Under the pieces are notes generated by a model that worked only from the letters and a program-made list of their open reading frames with translations, was not told the DNA's origin and did no database searches. Below, piece after piece: positions 45,192-55,036 of a stretch of DNA of 64,000 nt (positions within the stretch are counted from its first letter, which is position 1; each line of letters begins with the position of its first letter). Source of the stretch: Methanobrevibacter thaueri (GTDB taxonomy: Archaea; Methanobacteriota; Methanobacteria; Methanobacteriales; Methanobacteriaceae); contig NZ_SUTJ01000006.1 in assembly GCF_015062915.1 (NCBI RefSeq), positions 1 to 64,000 of the forward strand, read 5' to 3'. Made by a program: the position numbers and the translations under genes.

Positions 45192-45359
45192 ATGATTGTA
45201 AAAGATTGGTGCTCATTCTGTGGAGAATGTGCCGGAGTTTGTCCAAGAAATTTAATACAAGTAAGAGAATACGCATTAGTGTTTAATGACGATGACTGTA
45301 AAGATTGTGACACATGCATTAAAGCATGTCCAATTGATGCTTTAGAAAAAGAGGACTGA
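45192..45359 (+). CDS. Small 2[4Fe-4S] ferredoxin
   Basis: 55 residues with two clusters: CSFCGECAGVCP (7-18) and CKDCDTCIKACP (36-47). AGGAGATAA precedes the ATG. It lies 5 nt before the geranylgeranyl reductase gene, and a ferredoxin of this kind can supply its electrons, so a dedicated donor is likely. A TATA-like AAACCTTTAAATATAA is at about 45125-45140. Confidence 0.92.
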   Translation: MIVKDWCSFCGECAGVCPRNLIQVREYALVFNDDDCKDCDTCIKACPIDALEKED

Positions 45360-45364
45360 TTAAT

Positions 45365-46543
45365 ATGATTGAAACTGATGTAATTGTAGTAGGTTCAGGA
45401 CCTGCAGGATCCAGCGCAGCAAAACACGCTGCATTAGGCGGAGCAAAAGTTATTTTAATGGATAAGAAATCAGAAATTGGTGCACCAAAAAGATGTGCAG
45501 AAGGAGTTTCCATTCAAGGATTAGAAAAATTAGGAATCGAACCTTCTCCTCGCTGGGTAACCCAGGAAATCGAAGGTGTAAGATTACAGGCACCTGACGG
45601 AACCGACGTATGGTTAACCAAAGATGAAGTGCAATTGCCAGAAGCAGGTTACATTCTTGAAAGAAAAGTGTTCGATAAACACATGGCAATGGATGCTGCA
45701 AGAGCAGGTGCGGAAATCAAAATCAAAACATTAGTTACCGGCATTGAAAAAATCGACAACGGATACATTGTTGAAACCGAATGCATGGGAGAAAAGATTG
45801 ACTACAAATGTAAAATCTTAATCGCAGCAGACGGTCCTGAAGGTCACGTTGCAAGATGGGCAGGATTAAGACCAGCTGCAAAACCAAAAGAAATGGAATC
45901 CGGTGTTCAATATGAAATGTGTAACGTTGAATTTGAAAGACCTGGAGTTATCGAATTCTACTTCGGTTCATGCGCACCTGGAGGATACGTATGGATTTTC
46001 CCTAAAGGTGATGACATTGCAAACGTAGGTTTAGCAATCTTACCTCACAAAGCTGAAAAAACCGCAAAAGAATACTTAGACGACTTTGTTGCTAAATCCC
46101 CTTACTTGAAAAACGCTCAAGCAGTGGAAATGAATGTAGGTGGAGACCCAGTCGGTGGAATGACCAAAAAACTTTACGATGACAACATCATGGTTGTTGG
46201 TGACGCTGCAGGTCAAGTAAACCCATTAACCGGTGGAGGAATCATCTCCGGTATGACTGGAGGAATGTGCGCAGGTCAAGTGGCAGCTCAAGCTATTAAA
46301 GAAGACTGCTCCAAAAAATTCTTGAAACAATATGACAAGATGGCTCACGAAGAGCTTGACCATGAAATCAAAAGATACAAAAAAGTTCAAGAATACTTAC
46401 TCACATTATCTGATGATGAATTAGACAGCATTGCTCATGCATTTGAAGGAGAAAGCTTTGAAAAGATCTCAACCACTGAAATCGTTCAAAAATTAATTAA
46501 AATCTCTCCAAAAGCTTTACTCAAATTAGGTAAATTTATCTAG
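45365..46543 (+). CDS. Digeranylgeranylglycerophospholipid reductase (GGR)
   Basis: 392 residues. FAD-binding GxGxxG VVGSGPAGSSAAKHA (10-24), PKRCAEGVS, and GDAAGQVNPLTGGGI mark the geranylgeranyl reductase family that saturates the isoprenoid chains of archaeal membrane lipids. Cys in the KRCAEG loop is typical of this family. The ferredoxin directly upstream is the probable electron donor. Confidence 0.92.
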   Translation: MIETDVIVVGSGPAGSSAAKHAALGGAKVILMDKKSEIGAPKRCAEGVSIQGLEKLGIEPSPRWVTQEIEGVRLQAPDGTDVWLTKDEVQLPEAGYILERKVFDKHMAMDAARAGAEIKIKTLVTGIEKIDNGYIVETECMGEKIDYKCKILIAADGPEGHVARWAGLRPAAKPKEMESGVQYEMCNVEFERPGVIEFYFGSCAPGGYVWIFPKGDDIANVGLAILPHKAEKTAKEYLDDFVAKSPYLKNAQAVEMNVGGDPVGGMTKKLYDDNIMVVGDAAGQVNPLTGGGIISGMTGGMCAGQVAAQAIKEDCSKKFLKQYDKMAHEELDHEIKRYKKVQEYLLTLSDDELDSIAHAFEGESFEKISTTEIVQKLIKISPKALLKLGKFI

Positions 46544-46552
46544 GTGTTGAAA

Positions 46553-47521
46553 TTGATTTTAGTTACTGGAGGAGCAGGCTACATTGGTTCACACACCAAC
46601 AAGGCATTGCACAATGCCGGCTATGACACTGTTGTTGTTGATAATCTCTGCAAGGGATATGAGAACTTTGTAAAATGGGGAAACTTCGAAAACTATGATT
46701 TTGGAAGCAAGGACATAAGGGAAGTCTTTGAAAAATATGACATTGATGGTGTCATTCACTTTGCCGCTTTTTCATCAGTAGCTGAATCAGTTGAACTTCC
46801 TCAAAAATACTTTAAAAACAATTACAAAAACACACTTAATCTTTTACAAATCATGAGGGAGTTTGGTGTAGATAAATTTATTCTATCATCCACCGCAGCG
46901 GTGTATGGAAATCCTGAAAAGGTGCCGATTACCGAAGATCAGGATTTAAAGCCGATTAATCCTTATGGACATTCCAAGTTCATCACCGAAAAGGCGCTTG
47001 AAAGGGAAGCTGCCAAAGGTGATTTCAATTATGTGTCCTTAAGATACTTCAATGCGGCAGGATGTGATTTTGACGGTGAGATTGGGGAATTGCATGACCC
47101 TGAAACTCACTTGATTCCTTTGATTTTAGATGCTGCAATCGGAAAAAGGGACAGCATTTCCATTTTCGGTACTGATTACGACACTCCGGACGGAACTTGC
47201 ATTCGTGATTACATTCACGTAAATGACCTTGCCGATGCCCATATTAAGGCATATGAATACCTCTGCAATGAAGGCGAGTCAAATGTCTTCAACCTGGGAA
47301 ACGGTGAAGGATATTCAGTTCGTGAAGTCATTGACATGTGCAAAAAAGTCACCGGTCGTGATTTTGAAGTAAAAATGGATGATCGCCGTGAAGGTGACCC
47401 TGCTGTTTTAATTGCAGACTCTACTAAGATTAAGGAAAAACTCGGATGGACTCCTCAATACAATCTGGAGCAGATTGTTGAGTCCGCATGGAAATGGCAT
47501 GAGAAAATGAATATAATTTAG
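46553..47521 (+). CDS. galE: UDP-glucose 4-epimerase
   Basis: 322 residues. Short-chain dehydrogenase fold with TGGAGYIGSH, the catalytic STAAVYG and YGHSK (Tyr/Lys) motifs. It interconverts UDP-glucose and UDP-galactose. The start is TTG at 46553 (MILVTGG), 6 nt after AGGTG; longer TTG/GTG frames at 46547 and 46544 overlap that RBS. It follows the GGR stop by 9 nt. Confidence 0.92.
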   Translation: MILVTGGAGYIGSHTNKALHNAGYDTVVVDNLCKGYENFVKWGNFENYDFGSKDIREVFEKYDIDGVIHFAAFSSVAESVELPQKYFKNNYKNTLNLLQIMREFGVDKFILSSTAAVYGNPEKVPITEDQDLKPINPYGHSKFITEKALEREAAKGDFNYVSLRYFNAAGCDFDGEIGELHDPETHLIPLILDAAIGKRDSISIFGTDYDTPDGTCIRDYIHVNDLADAHIKAYEYLCNEGESNVFNLGNGEGYSVREVIDMCKKVTGRDFEVKMDDRREGDPAVLIADSTKIKEKLGWTPQYNLEQIVESAWKWHEKMNII

Positions 47522-47530
47522 GTAATTTTC

Positions 47531-48424
47531 ATGGATAATGAAAATCATGAATCAAAAATTGATGTTCGTATAATTGTCGATGGTTTGGATGTTGCACAGC
47601 TTGTTTCCAAGGCTGTGAACAATATTCAGCTTGAAAACGATTACAATATTATTGTTTCATCCATTATTCCTACCGTAGAGGTCAATATTGTTAAGAAAGT
47701 TGCCAGTGGCGCTGACATTCTGCTTATCGGTGGATACGGTCATGATGAAACATTCAATATTCTTTTTAATGAATTGAAAACTGATTTTAATCACATTGGA
47801 TTGTTTGATTATAACAATATTATTGTTGAGGATGAGTCCATTGACTTTAGACTTGCTGAAAAGGAGATATTAAACTCAATAATAAAATCAACATTGTCTT
47901 ATTCTTTAAATTTAATTAATATCCACACTTTGGAAAACAAGCTAATGAAGGTAACTCATAATTATAATAATTTACTTGATGATTACAATCAACTTATTAA
48001 GGAACAGGATGTGCTCACTCAGGAGAATAAGGAACTGCGTGAAGACCTTGATGAGGTCAGGTCTGATTTTTCAGCATTTAAGTTGCGCTATGATGATATC
48101 TACTCACGGGACATCCTGGAAATATTCAACCTGAACGACCTGTGGCAGGATGTTTTCCATCAGGAGCTGAATGATGAGGAGCGTGTTGTAATTGCCACAA
48201 ACAAGTTCAAGCCTGAAAACATTATGGTTGGACAGGGTTTCATTGCAGCAGAATCAAGACAGAAGGCTATTGAGTGGTTAAACATTGTTAGAACCGCTTT
48301 AATCTTTGTCGATGACAATAGTGAGGATTTGAAAAAGGAACTGTCCTCAAATGAAGAATCCGTCCCTCCTGAAGTGAATGATGATTATGAAATTCCAAAC
48401 AATTTTGAAAACTTTTGGGATTAA
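47531..48424 (+). CDS. Hypothetical protein with central coiled coil
   Basis: 297 residues, not recognised. Residues 1-115 look alpha/beta with an ILLIGGYG strand; about 135-195 form a coiled coil; 205-260 a compact domain with Trp residues; the tail is acidic and disordered. It follows galE closely (9 nt) and could be its operon mate, but no function is proposed. Confidence 0.7.
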   Translation: MDNENHESKIDVRIIVDGLDVAQLVSKAVNNIQLENDYNIIVSSIIPTVEVNIVKKVASGADILLIGGYGHDETFNILFNELKTDFNHIGLFDYNNIIVEDESIDFRLAEKEILNSIIKSTLSYSLNLINIHTLENKLMKVTHNYNNLLDDYNQLIKEQDVLTQENKELREDLDEVRSDFSAFKLRYDDIYSRDILEIFNLNDLWQDVFHQELNDEERVVIATNKFKPENIMVGQGFIAAESRQKAIEWLNIVRTALIFVDDNSEDLKKELSSNEESVPPEVNDDYEIPNNFENFWD

Positions 48425-48492
48425 AACAATTATTATTTTATACTAGTTTAACAAAATTATTATTATACTATTTTATAAGGGAGTTATAGTAC

Positions 48493-49914
48493 ATGCAAGG
48501 TGAAATGGAAGACAAGTGTGGTATTGTTGGATTTCATTCTAAAGATGAATCTAAGGATGTTGCATCACTAATTTATTACTGTTTGTATGCTTTACAGCAC
48601 AGAGGTCAAGAATCAGCAGGAATTGCTACTTTTAATCAAACCGTAGGTTTAAGTCATCACTGCGGTATGGGTTTGATAACTGATGTATTTGACAATGATT
48701 TGATTCAGAGTCTACCGGGTCACATGGCCGTTGGTCATGTGAGATACTCTACTACCGGCCAGTCAAAACTTGAAAATTCCCAACCGTTCGTAATCGATTT
48801 CGGTGATGGATTTATTGCAATGGCTCATAATGGAGATATTGTAAACTCTGACGAGTTAAGACAAGAGCTTATTGATGACGGATTTTATTTCAGATCAGAT
48901 TCAGATTCAGAAGTAATCTGCTATTTGATTAAAAGAGAACATTACGATAACAAGAAAGACATTTTAGAAGCAATTGAAGATGTATGCAAAAGGCTTGTAG
49001 GGTCATATGCATTGACTATCCTTGTTGATGGTGAACTTTATGGTGTAAGGGATCCTATGGGAATCAAACCCCTTGCCATTGCGGAAAGGGACGGAGATTA
49101 TATTGTAGCTTCAGAAACTGTTGCTTTTGATGTTATCAATGCCAAATACGTTAGGGATGTAGTGCCTGGTGAGGTCGTTTACTTTAAAAACGATGAAATA
49201 AACTCCCACATGTTGGAAAGTGCAGGAAAATGCAAGCTTTCACATTGTATGTTCGAATATGTTTACTTTGCAAGGCCTGACAGTACAATCGACGGCATCA
49301 ATGTTTATGAAACCAGAATGAACATTGGTAAACAATTGCATGAACTATACCCTATTGACGCTGATGTTGTTATTCCAGTGCCTGACTCCTCAATTCCAGC
49401 GGCTATTGGATATTCCAGAGCTTCCGGAATCCCTTACGGTGAAGGATTAATCAAGAACAGGTATGTCGGAAGGACATTCATTATGCCAACCCAGGAAGAA
49501 AGGGAATTGGCGGTCAGACTTAAATTAAACCCTATCAAGGAAGCAATCAAGGGTAAAAAGATTATTCTAATAGATGACAGTATCGTTAGGGGTACCACTT
49601 CAAAACAATTACTTGATCTTGTTAAGGAAGCGGAACCTGCTGAAATTCACTTCCTAGTGGGTTGTCCTCCTGTAATGGCGCCTTGTTATTACGGTGTGGC
49701 AATGGCTACCAAAAAGGAATTGATTGCAGCAAACTACACTGTTGAGGAAATTCAAGAGCAACTTGACATTGACAGTTTAGGCTACATTACCTTGCCTGCA
49801 TTGGTAAAGGCTATTGGAATGCCTAAGGAAAACCTATGCCTAGGTTGTTTGAATGAGGAATATCCTACTGAAATTCCTGACGGTCTTGAAGCTGAAACTT
49901 ACTATAAACCTTAG
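48493..49914 (+). CDS. purF: Amidophosphoribosyltransferase
   Basis: 473 residues. It starts purine synthesis by putting the amide of Gln on PRPP. The N-terminal nucleophile Cys9 follows a short propeptide (MQGEMEDK). Glutaminase landmarks are [17 protein letters not shown], and the PRPP loop [14 protein letters not shown]-terminal Cys residues ([13 protein letters not shown]) may ligate a [4Fe-4S] cluster as in Bacillus. An alternative ATG lies at 48505. Confidence 0.95.
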   Translation: MQGEMEDKCGIVGFHSKDESKDVASLIYYCLYALQHRGQESAGIATFNQTVGLSHHCGMGLITDVFDNDLIQSLPGHMAVGHVRYSTTGQSKLENSQPFVIDFGDGFIAMAHNGDIVNSDELRQELIDDGFYFRSDSDSEVICYLIKREHYDNKKDILEAIEDVCKRLVGSYALTILVDGELYGVRDPMGIKPLAIAERDGDYIVASETVAFDVINAKYVRDVVPGEVVYFKNDEINSHMLESAGKCKLSHCMFEYVYFARPDSTIDGINVYETRMNIGKQLHELYPIDADVVIPVPDSSIPAAIGYSRASGIPYGEGLIKNRYVGRTFIMPTQEERELAVRLKLNPIKEAIKGKKIILIDDSIVRGTTSKQLLDLVKEAEPAEIHFLVGCPPVMAPCYYGVAMATKKELIAANYTVEEIQEQLDIDSLGYITLPALVKAIGMPKENLCLGCLNEEYPTEIPDGLEAETYYKP

Positions 49915-49919
49915 ATATT

Positions 49920-51167
49920 ATGGTTGAGTTATTAGCTCCTGCTGGAAACTTCATATCATTGCGTGCTGTTCTTGAAAACGGTGCCGATGCGGTTTACTTT
50001 GGCCTTGATGACTATAATATGAGGGCCAATGCCAAAAACTTTTCCATTGATGATTTGAGTGAAGTTTCCCAAATTGCTAAAGAATATGGGGCTAAAACCT
50101 ATTTATGCACTAATATTATTTTAAATGAGCGTTTGGCCAGTGAGCTTGACGCAAATCTTGAGTCAATTTCATCATCTGAAATTGACGGACTTATTTTATC
50201 TGACATCGGACTTATTGAGGATACGGTTTCACATGGTCTTGAGGCTCACATTAGCGTTCAGGAAAACGTTACCAATTCCTACACTCTCAAAACCCTTAAG
50301 AAATTAGGTGCAAAGCGTGCAATACTTTCACGCGAACTGTCCTTAAGGGAAATTACTGAAATCACCCAGAAATCACCTATTGAAACTGAAATATTCATTC
50401 ATGGTGCAATATGCATGGCCATTTCCGGAAGATGCTTTTTAAGTTACGGATTATACGGCAGAAGCGCCAACTGCGGGGACTGCCTGCAGCCATGCCGCAA
50501 GAACTGGACATTGAAATATGAGGAAGGCGAAGACAATGTCATTAACTTCTCTGATGTTGAGGACGAATCATTTGTTATTACAGGAAGTGAAGATGGAAGC
50601 TACAGAACCAACTTCTTCTCACCTAAAGACATGTGCATGATTGAATACATTCCTGAACTGATGAAAAGTGGTGTTGCATCATTCAAGATAGAGGGAAGGG
50701 CACGAAGTCCGGATTATGGTGCAATGGTTACTGGGATTTACAGAGAGGCAATTGATGACTATGTAAAAGACCCGTTGAATTATAATGTTAAAAGTGAATG
50801 GATGGATGAGTTGACAAGTGTTTTCAACCGTGGTTTTGACACAAACTTTTACTTTAACACTCCATTTGAGATTAGCGAGGACAATCAATCCAAATACATT
50901 AAAAGAGACATTGGACAGGTCGTTAATTACTTCAATAAGGTAAAGGCGGCAGAACTCAGAATATGGGATGATTTGAAAATTGGAGATAAGATTATTATAC
51001 AGGGCAGAACCACAGGATCTGTCACTCATACAATTGATTCAATGCAGATTGAAGGAAAATCTGTTGATTATGTTGATAAAGGTTGCAATGTTGCAATTGC
51101 AATGCTTACAAAAGTTCGTGAAAACGATTTTGTTTATAAGTTAGTTGAGAGGACTATTGATGATTAA
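49920..51167 (+). CDS. Peptidase U32 family protein
   Basis: 415 residues. TIM-barrel U32 protein with LLAPAGN at the start and the signature IFIHGAICMAISGRCFLS followed by the Cys set CGDCLQPCR. Bacterial relatives (RlhA, TrhP, UbiU/V) hydroxylate RNA or ubiquinone and bind [4Fe-4S]; proteolysis is doubtful. Its end overlaps the next gene by 8 nt. Confidence 0.88.
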   Translation: MVELLAPAGNFISLRAVLENGADAVYFGLDDYNMRANAKNFSIDDLSEVSQIAKEYGAKTYLCTNIILNERLASELDANLESISSSEIDGLILSDIGLIEDTVSHGLEAHISVQENVTNSYTLKTLKKLGAKRAILSRELSLREITEITQKSPIETEIFIHGAICMAISGRCFLSYGLYGRSANCGDCLQPCRKNWTLKYEEGEDNVINFSDVEDESFVITGSEDGSYRTNFFSPKDMCMIEYIPELMKSGVASFKIEGRARSPDYGAMVTGIYREAIDDYVKDPLNYNVKSEWMDELTSVFNRGFDTNFYFNTPFEISEDNQSKYIKRDIGQVVNYFNKVKAAELRIWDDLKIGDKIIIQGRTTGSVTHTIDSMQIEGKSVDYVDKGCNVAIAMLTKVRENDFVYKLVERTIDD

Positions 51168-51954
51168 GAAAATAGCTATTTATGGAAAAGGCGGAATAGG
51201 AAAGAGTACCACTGTGGCAAATCTATCAGCCGTATGGGGCAGTGAGGATTTGAACTGTCTGGTAATTGGATGTGATCCAAAGGCGGACACCACACGTACA
51301 TTATATGGAAAAAGAATTCCAACTGTTGTAAACACATTGAAGAATAACAGGAATCCTGAAAAGGAGGACTTGGTTTTTACTGGTTTTAAGGATATTCAAT
51401 GTGTTGAAAGCGGTGGGCCTGAACCTGGTGTCGGCTGTGCCGGACGTGGTGTTATCGTGGCCATGAAGCGCCTTGAAAAACTGGGCATTTTCGATGATGA
51501 CTTGGATGTTGTCGTATATGACGTTTTAGGGGATGTTGTATGCGGCGGTTTTTCAGTGCCTTTGCGTGAAAAGTATGCTGATGAGGTATTGATTGTAACA
51601 TCCGGTGAATATATGGCATTGTATGCTGCAAACAATATTGTTCGTGGTGTCAAGAAGCTCAAGGGAAACTTGAGCGGTATAGTGTGCAACTGCAGAAATG
51701 TCGACAATGAGGAGCAGATTGTTCATGACTTTGCCGAAAAGATAGGCACACATGTTATTGGTACTATCCATAGAAGTAATTTGATTCAAGATGCTGAATT
51801 AGATGCAAAAACCGTTGTAGAAAAATACCCTGAAAGTGCTGAAGCACAAGAATACCGAGACCTTGCTTCAAGCATTATGCATAATGAAAACATATCAACT
51901 CCGGAACCTATGGATGATGAGGAGTTCGAGGAATTTTTCAAGTCATACTTATAA
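51160..51954 (+). CDS. cfbC: NifH-like ATPase, probable CfbC of coenzyme F430 synthesis
   Basis: 264 residues. P-loop YGKGGIGKSTTVANL (5-19), and the two Cys that bridge the homodimer's [4Fe-4S] cluster, GVGCAGRG and DVVCGGFS. With CfbD it reduces Ni-sirohydrochlorin a,c-diamide in F430 synthesis. A methanogen without nitrogenase subunits nearby favours CfbC over NifH, though NifH paralogues exist. The ATG at 51160 is preferred over a TTG at 51145. Confidence 0.8.
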   Translation: MIKKIAIYGKGGIGKSTTVANLSAVWGSEDLNCLVIGCDPKADTTRTLYGKRIPTVVNTLKNNRNPEKEDLVFTGFKDIQCVESGGPEPGVGCAGRGVIVAMKRLEKLGIFDDDLDVVVYDVLGDVVCGGFSVPLREKYADEVLIVTSGEYMALYAANNIVRGVKKLKGNLSGIVCNCRNVDNEEQIVHDFAEKIGTHVIGTIHRSNLIQDAELDAKTVVEKYPESAEAQEYRDLASSIMHNENISTPEPMDDEEFEEFFKSYL

Positions 51955-51956
51955 AA

Positions 51957-52421
51957 ATGTTATACGTAACCAAATATGACTCCCCATTGGGAAAGTTGCA
52001 CATTGCAAGTGACGGCGAGGCAATCTGTCAGGTGTCATTTGACAGCATTGATGAGGACCATATTGTTTGTGACAATTTGACTATTTTTAATCAGGTAAAA
52101 AGATGGTTTGATGACTATTTCAAAGGATTAAATCCAAAAATAGGCTTTAAGCTGAATCCAAAAGGCAGTCAGTTCAGGATGAAGGTCTGGGAGATACTGT
52201 CTGAGATTCCATATGGCGAGACATTAACATATGGGGAAATCGCCTCAATGATTTCAGATAACATGGCGGCTCAGGCTGTTGGAGGTGCTGTTGGTGCAAA
52301 TCCTATAGCCATCATAATACCCTGCCATAGGGTTTTGGGAAAGAACGGGAAACTGACAGGATATGCAGCAGGCTTGGACAGGAAAATAGAACTGTTGAAA
52401 ATAGAAAATATCCTAAAGTGA
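51957..52421 (+). CDS. ogt: Methylated-DNA--protein-cysteine methyltransferase
   Basis: 154 residues. The active-site IIIPCHRVLG carries the methyl-accepting Cys, with the GAVGANP and EIPYGETLTYGE motifs of the HTH DNA-binding part. It repairs O6-methylguanine by suicide transfer. The ATG follows the CfbC gene stop by 2 nt, indicating coupling. Confidence 0.93.
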   Translation: MLYVTKYDSPLGKLHIASDGEAICQVSFDSIDEDHIVCDNLTIFNQVKRWFDDYFKGLNPKIGFKLNPKGSQFRMKVWEILSEIPYGETLTYGEIASMISDNMAAQAVGGAVGANPIAIIIPCHRVLGKNGKLTGYAAGLDRKIELLKIENILK

Positions 52422-52425
52422 TTAT

Positions 52426-52806
52426 ATGATCAGGTTTCCATTAAGGGCATTTGCCTATGCATCTTTATTTTTGATAATTGTTTTTTTGAAGTTGTTCACG
52501 GACTGGGGCAATGACATTATAATTTCTATTTCAATAATCGCAGTGTTTCTGATACTCTTCACATACATTTTTAATACTGAGGGTCATTCCTCATTGAATG
52601 CAGCCATAATCATCACGGCATTCATAGGCCTTCCAATATTCATTCTGATGTATCTGGACATTCCAAATTCCCTACAAGGCGTTTGGGGAGGCATTCTGAT
52701 GGCAATCACCGTCGTAATATTTGGAGTTCTTGCAATTTATACAATAGTTAAGCTTAATTTTGTAGAAGTTGAATATATTAATGATGATGAACGTTCAAGA
52801 AAATGA
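52426..52806 (+). CDS. Small integral membrane protein
   Basis: 126 residues, four hydrophobic helices (about 8-24, 30-46, 58-76, 86-108) and an acidic/basic tail. Not recognised as a named family. GTGATTAT precedes the ATG. It overlaps the MFS gene by about 26 nt. Confidence 0.65.
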   Translation: MIRFPLRAFAYASLFLIIVFLKLFTDWGNDIIISISIIAVFLILFTYIFNTEGHSSLNAAIIITAFIGLPIFILMYLDIPNSLQGVWGGILMAITVVIFGVLAIYTIVKLNFVEVEYINDDERSRK

Positions 52807-53947
52807 GAAGATATTCACCAAATCATTCCTTTTGATATTTATAGCATTGCTTTTCACAGCCCTTGTGATGTATGCGTTAATGTCAACTGTCACAGAATAC
52901 GCCACATCAATGGGAACCACTGCAACAATAGCGGGACTGGTTTCAGGAATCTATATTTTCGGAGGATTATGCTCAAGAATCTATTCAGGTAATGCACTTT
53001 CAAGAAGCGGCTGGAAAAGGACTGCACTCATTTTCATGGGCATTCACTTTATCGCCTGCCTTCTCTATTTCATTGTCGACAGCGTGGAACTGCTTTTGAT
53101 TGTCAGGTTCATACATGGGATAGGCTTTGGCGCATCAGCCAATGCGATAGTGACAATCGCATCTGAAATCCTTCCGAAAAGTCGTTTCGGAGAGGCATTC
53201 GGATATTTCATGCTTGGAACAACAATCGCCGTCGGATTGGGTCCGTATGTTGGTGGATTGGTGTATGATAATCTTCACTCAACAGGATGTTTTATGGTAG
53301 CATCAGTATTTTCCGCCATAGCCCTGATTGCAATGGTTCTTTTAAGGTTTGACGAGCCTGAACATGAAACCTCAAGCGATGAGCATTCCGGTCTGGAGAA
53401 GGTGTTTGAATATAATGCAATTCCCGTTTCACTTTTTACAGCACTCACAAGCCTCGGCTATGTTTCAATATTGTCATTTTACAGGCTGTATGCGGTGGAG
53501 GTTAACCTGGCCTCTGCATTTTCATGGTTCTTTATCATTTATTCAATAATTTTAATTGTTTCAAGGCCGATTGCAGGCAGAATCCAGGACAGGGGCGGCG
53601 ATTTGATTATCTGTATTGTAGGAATCGTCGCACAAAGCATCGGACTCTTTCTTATAGCTGTTGCACCGTCAGGTCTGACAGTTTTCATCTGTGCAGTCTG
53701 TGCCGCTTTGGGTTTCGGAACACTCAACTCCGCCTGCACAACCATCGTTACACGAAATACTCCTCCAGAGCGCAGGTCATATGCAATCTCAACATTTTTC
53801 ATATTCTGCGACGGCACAATGGGATTCGGACCGGCACTTCTTGGAAGCTTCGTTTCAGCCACAAGCGGTTATGCACCGGTTTATCTTATTTCATCAATAA
53901 TCACTCTAATAGCATTGCCAATTGCAATATATGCTCTTAAAAGATAA
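52781..53947 (+). CDS. Major facilitator superfamily transporter
   Basis: 388 residues, about 12 transmembrane helices. The first loop contains the MFS-type CSRIYSGNALSRSGWKR, the second cytosolic loop RPIAGRIQDRGG, and helix 5 GPYVGGLVYD, a motif of drug-proton antiporters. Substrate unknown. The start may be any of three ATGs at 52781, 52784 or 52787, all inside the upstream gene. Confidence 0.85.
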   Translation: MMMNVQENEKIFTKSFLLIFIALLFTALVMYALMSTVTEYATSMGTTATIAGLVSGIYIFGGLCSRIYSGNALSRSGWKRTALIFMGIHFIACLLYFIVDSVELLLIVRFIHGIGFGASANAIVTIASEILPKSRFGEAFGYFMLGTTIAVGLGPYVGGLVYDNLHSTGCFMVASVFSAIALIAMVLLRFDEPEHETSSDEHSGLEKVFEYNAIPVSLFTALTSLGYVSILSFYRLYAVEVNLASAFSWFFIIYSIILIVSRPIAGRIQDRGGDLIICIVGIVAQSIGLFLIAVAPSGLTVFICAVCAALGFGTLNSACTTIVTRNTPPERRSYAISTFFIFCDGTMGFGPALLGSFVSATSGYAPVYLISSIITLIALPIAIYALKR

Positions 53948-54014
53948 GTTCATTTAGTGATTATCACATTTTTTTAGGTTAAATTTATTTAACTGGTTTT
54001 ATAAATAGGTCTAC

Positions 54015-54533
54015 ATGGATTTGCCGTTAAATATAGTCATAGGTAATGTGATATCTTTAATCGCTGGAATTTTCATCATTATCAGCATGTGGGTCAATGA
54101 CGAAAAGCAGGCATATAAACACCAGTTTCTAAACGCTTTCATTTTAATGATTTCTTCCATGTTTTTCTTTTCATGGACAGGCGTTGTCACAATGGCTATT
54201 GCGGCTTCACGTAACCTGATGGTCTATAAGGACAAATTAACATTCAGATGGACAGTGTTTTTCATAGTAATTTCAATCGTGTTGGGAGTGCTGGTAAATA
54301 CGATGGGATTCGTTGGGCTATTGCCGATAATTGCAATCGTTCAAATCACATTGTGCAACTACTATTTAAAGACAATCAAAAAGATCAAAATAGGTTTCAT
54401 TGTAAACAGTGCAATTTACATTGTTTATTTTCTAGCTATTTGGGATTTCGCATCAGCCGCAATCGAAAGCTTCACCGCCATGGTTGGAGTTGTTGCGCTG
54501 GCAAGACTTTTAATGTCAAAGGATAATGCTTAA
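54015..54533 (+). CDS. YgjV-like inner membrane protein
   Basis: 172 residues, about six hydrophobic helices. It resembles the YgjV family (GNVISLIAGIFIIISMWVND start, NAFILMISSMFFFSWTG). Function unknown. The end overlaps a longer reading of the GNAT gene; the preferred GNAT start is 13 nt downstream. Confidence 0.7.
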   Translation: MDLPLNIVIGNVISLIAGIFIIISMWVNDEKQAYKHQFLNAFILMISSMFFFSWTGVVTMAIAASRNLMVYKDKLTFRWTVFFIVISIVLGVLVNTMGFVGLLPIIAIVQITLCNYYLKTIKKIKIGFIVNSAIYIVYFLAIWDFASAAIESFTAMVGVVALARLLMSKDNA

Positions 54534-54546
54534 GTGTTGTGATATC

Positions 54547-54993
54547 ATGCAGACAGTTCTCACAGACGAAAAGGATGAAAGATTCATTAAACTTGTAGAT
54601 GAGCTTGACAGGGGATACTATGAACGCATTGGTGAGGAACTCTCAAAGTATGATGACTACAATGAGTTTACAAAGCCACATGTTGTCCTGCTTGCAGTAA
54701 TATCAAACGAGGCAGTGGCATGTGCAAGCTATCGTGTTTTTGATGAGGATACCGTTGAGTTCAAGCGTGTTTATGTTAAAAAGGAATTCAGAAAAAAGGG
54801 AATTGCCTATACTCTCATCAGACAATTGGAAAAACGGGTCATAAACGATAACTTTAAATATTCAATCATTGTAACCGGAGCCAATAACAATCCTGCCATC
54901 ATGCTATATGAAAAACTGGATTATCACTTGACTGACAGTTTCGGCCAGTTTGTTGATGATGAAAGTGTAATATGCATGAAAAAGGAGTTTTAG
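54547..54993 (+). CDS. GNAT-family acetyltransferase
   Basis: 148 residues. The acetyl-CoA binding region VYVKKEFRKKGIAYTLI matches motif A (R/Q-x-x-G-x-G/A), followed by NNPAIMLYEKLDYH. Substrate unknown. GTGATATC precedes the ATG at 54547; a frame from 54526 lacks an RBS. Confidence 0.85.
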   Translation: MQTVLTDEKDERFIKLVDELDRGYYERIGEELSKYDDYNEFTKPHVVLLAVISNEAVACASYRVFDEDTVEFKRVYVKKEFRKKGIAYTLIRQLEKRVINDNFKYSIIVTGANNNPAIMLYEKLDYHLTDSFGQFVDDESVICMKKEF

Positions 54994-55036
54994 CTTAGAG
55001 AAAATTTTTTTTATTTGCAAAAACAAATAAGTAACC

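Noticed and set aside
51160..51954. Nitrogenase NifH
   Set aside because: No nifDK nearby and the sequence fits the methanogen CfbC type better, though without alignment this is not certain.
53349..53940. Overlapping alternate-frame ORFs in the MFS transporter gene
   Set aside because: Shadows of a hydrophobic coding sequence; no start signals.
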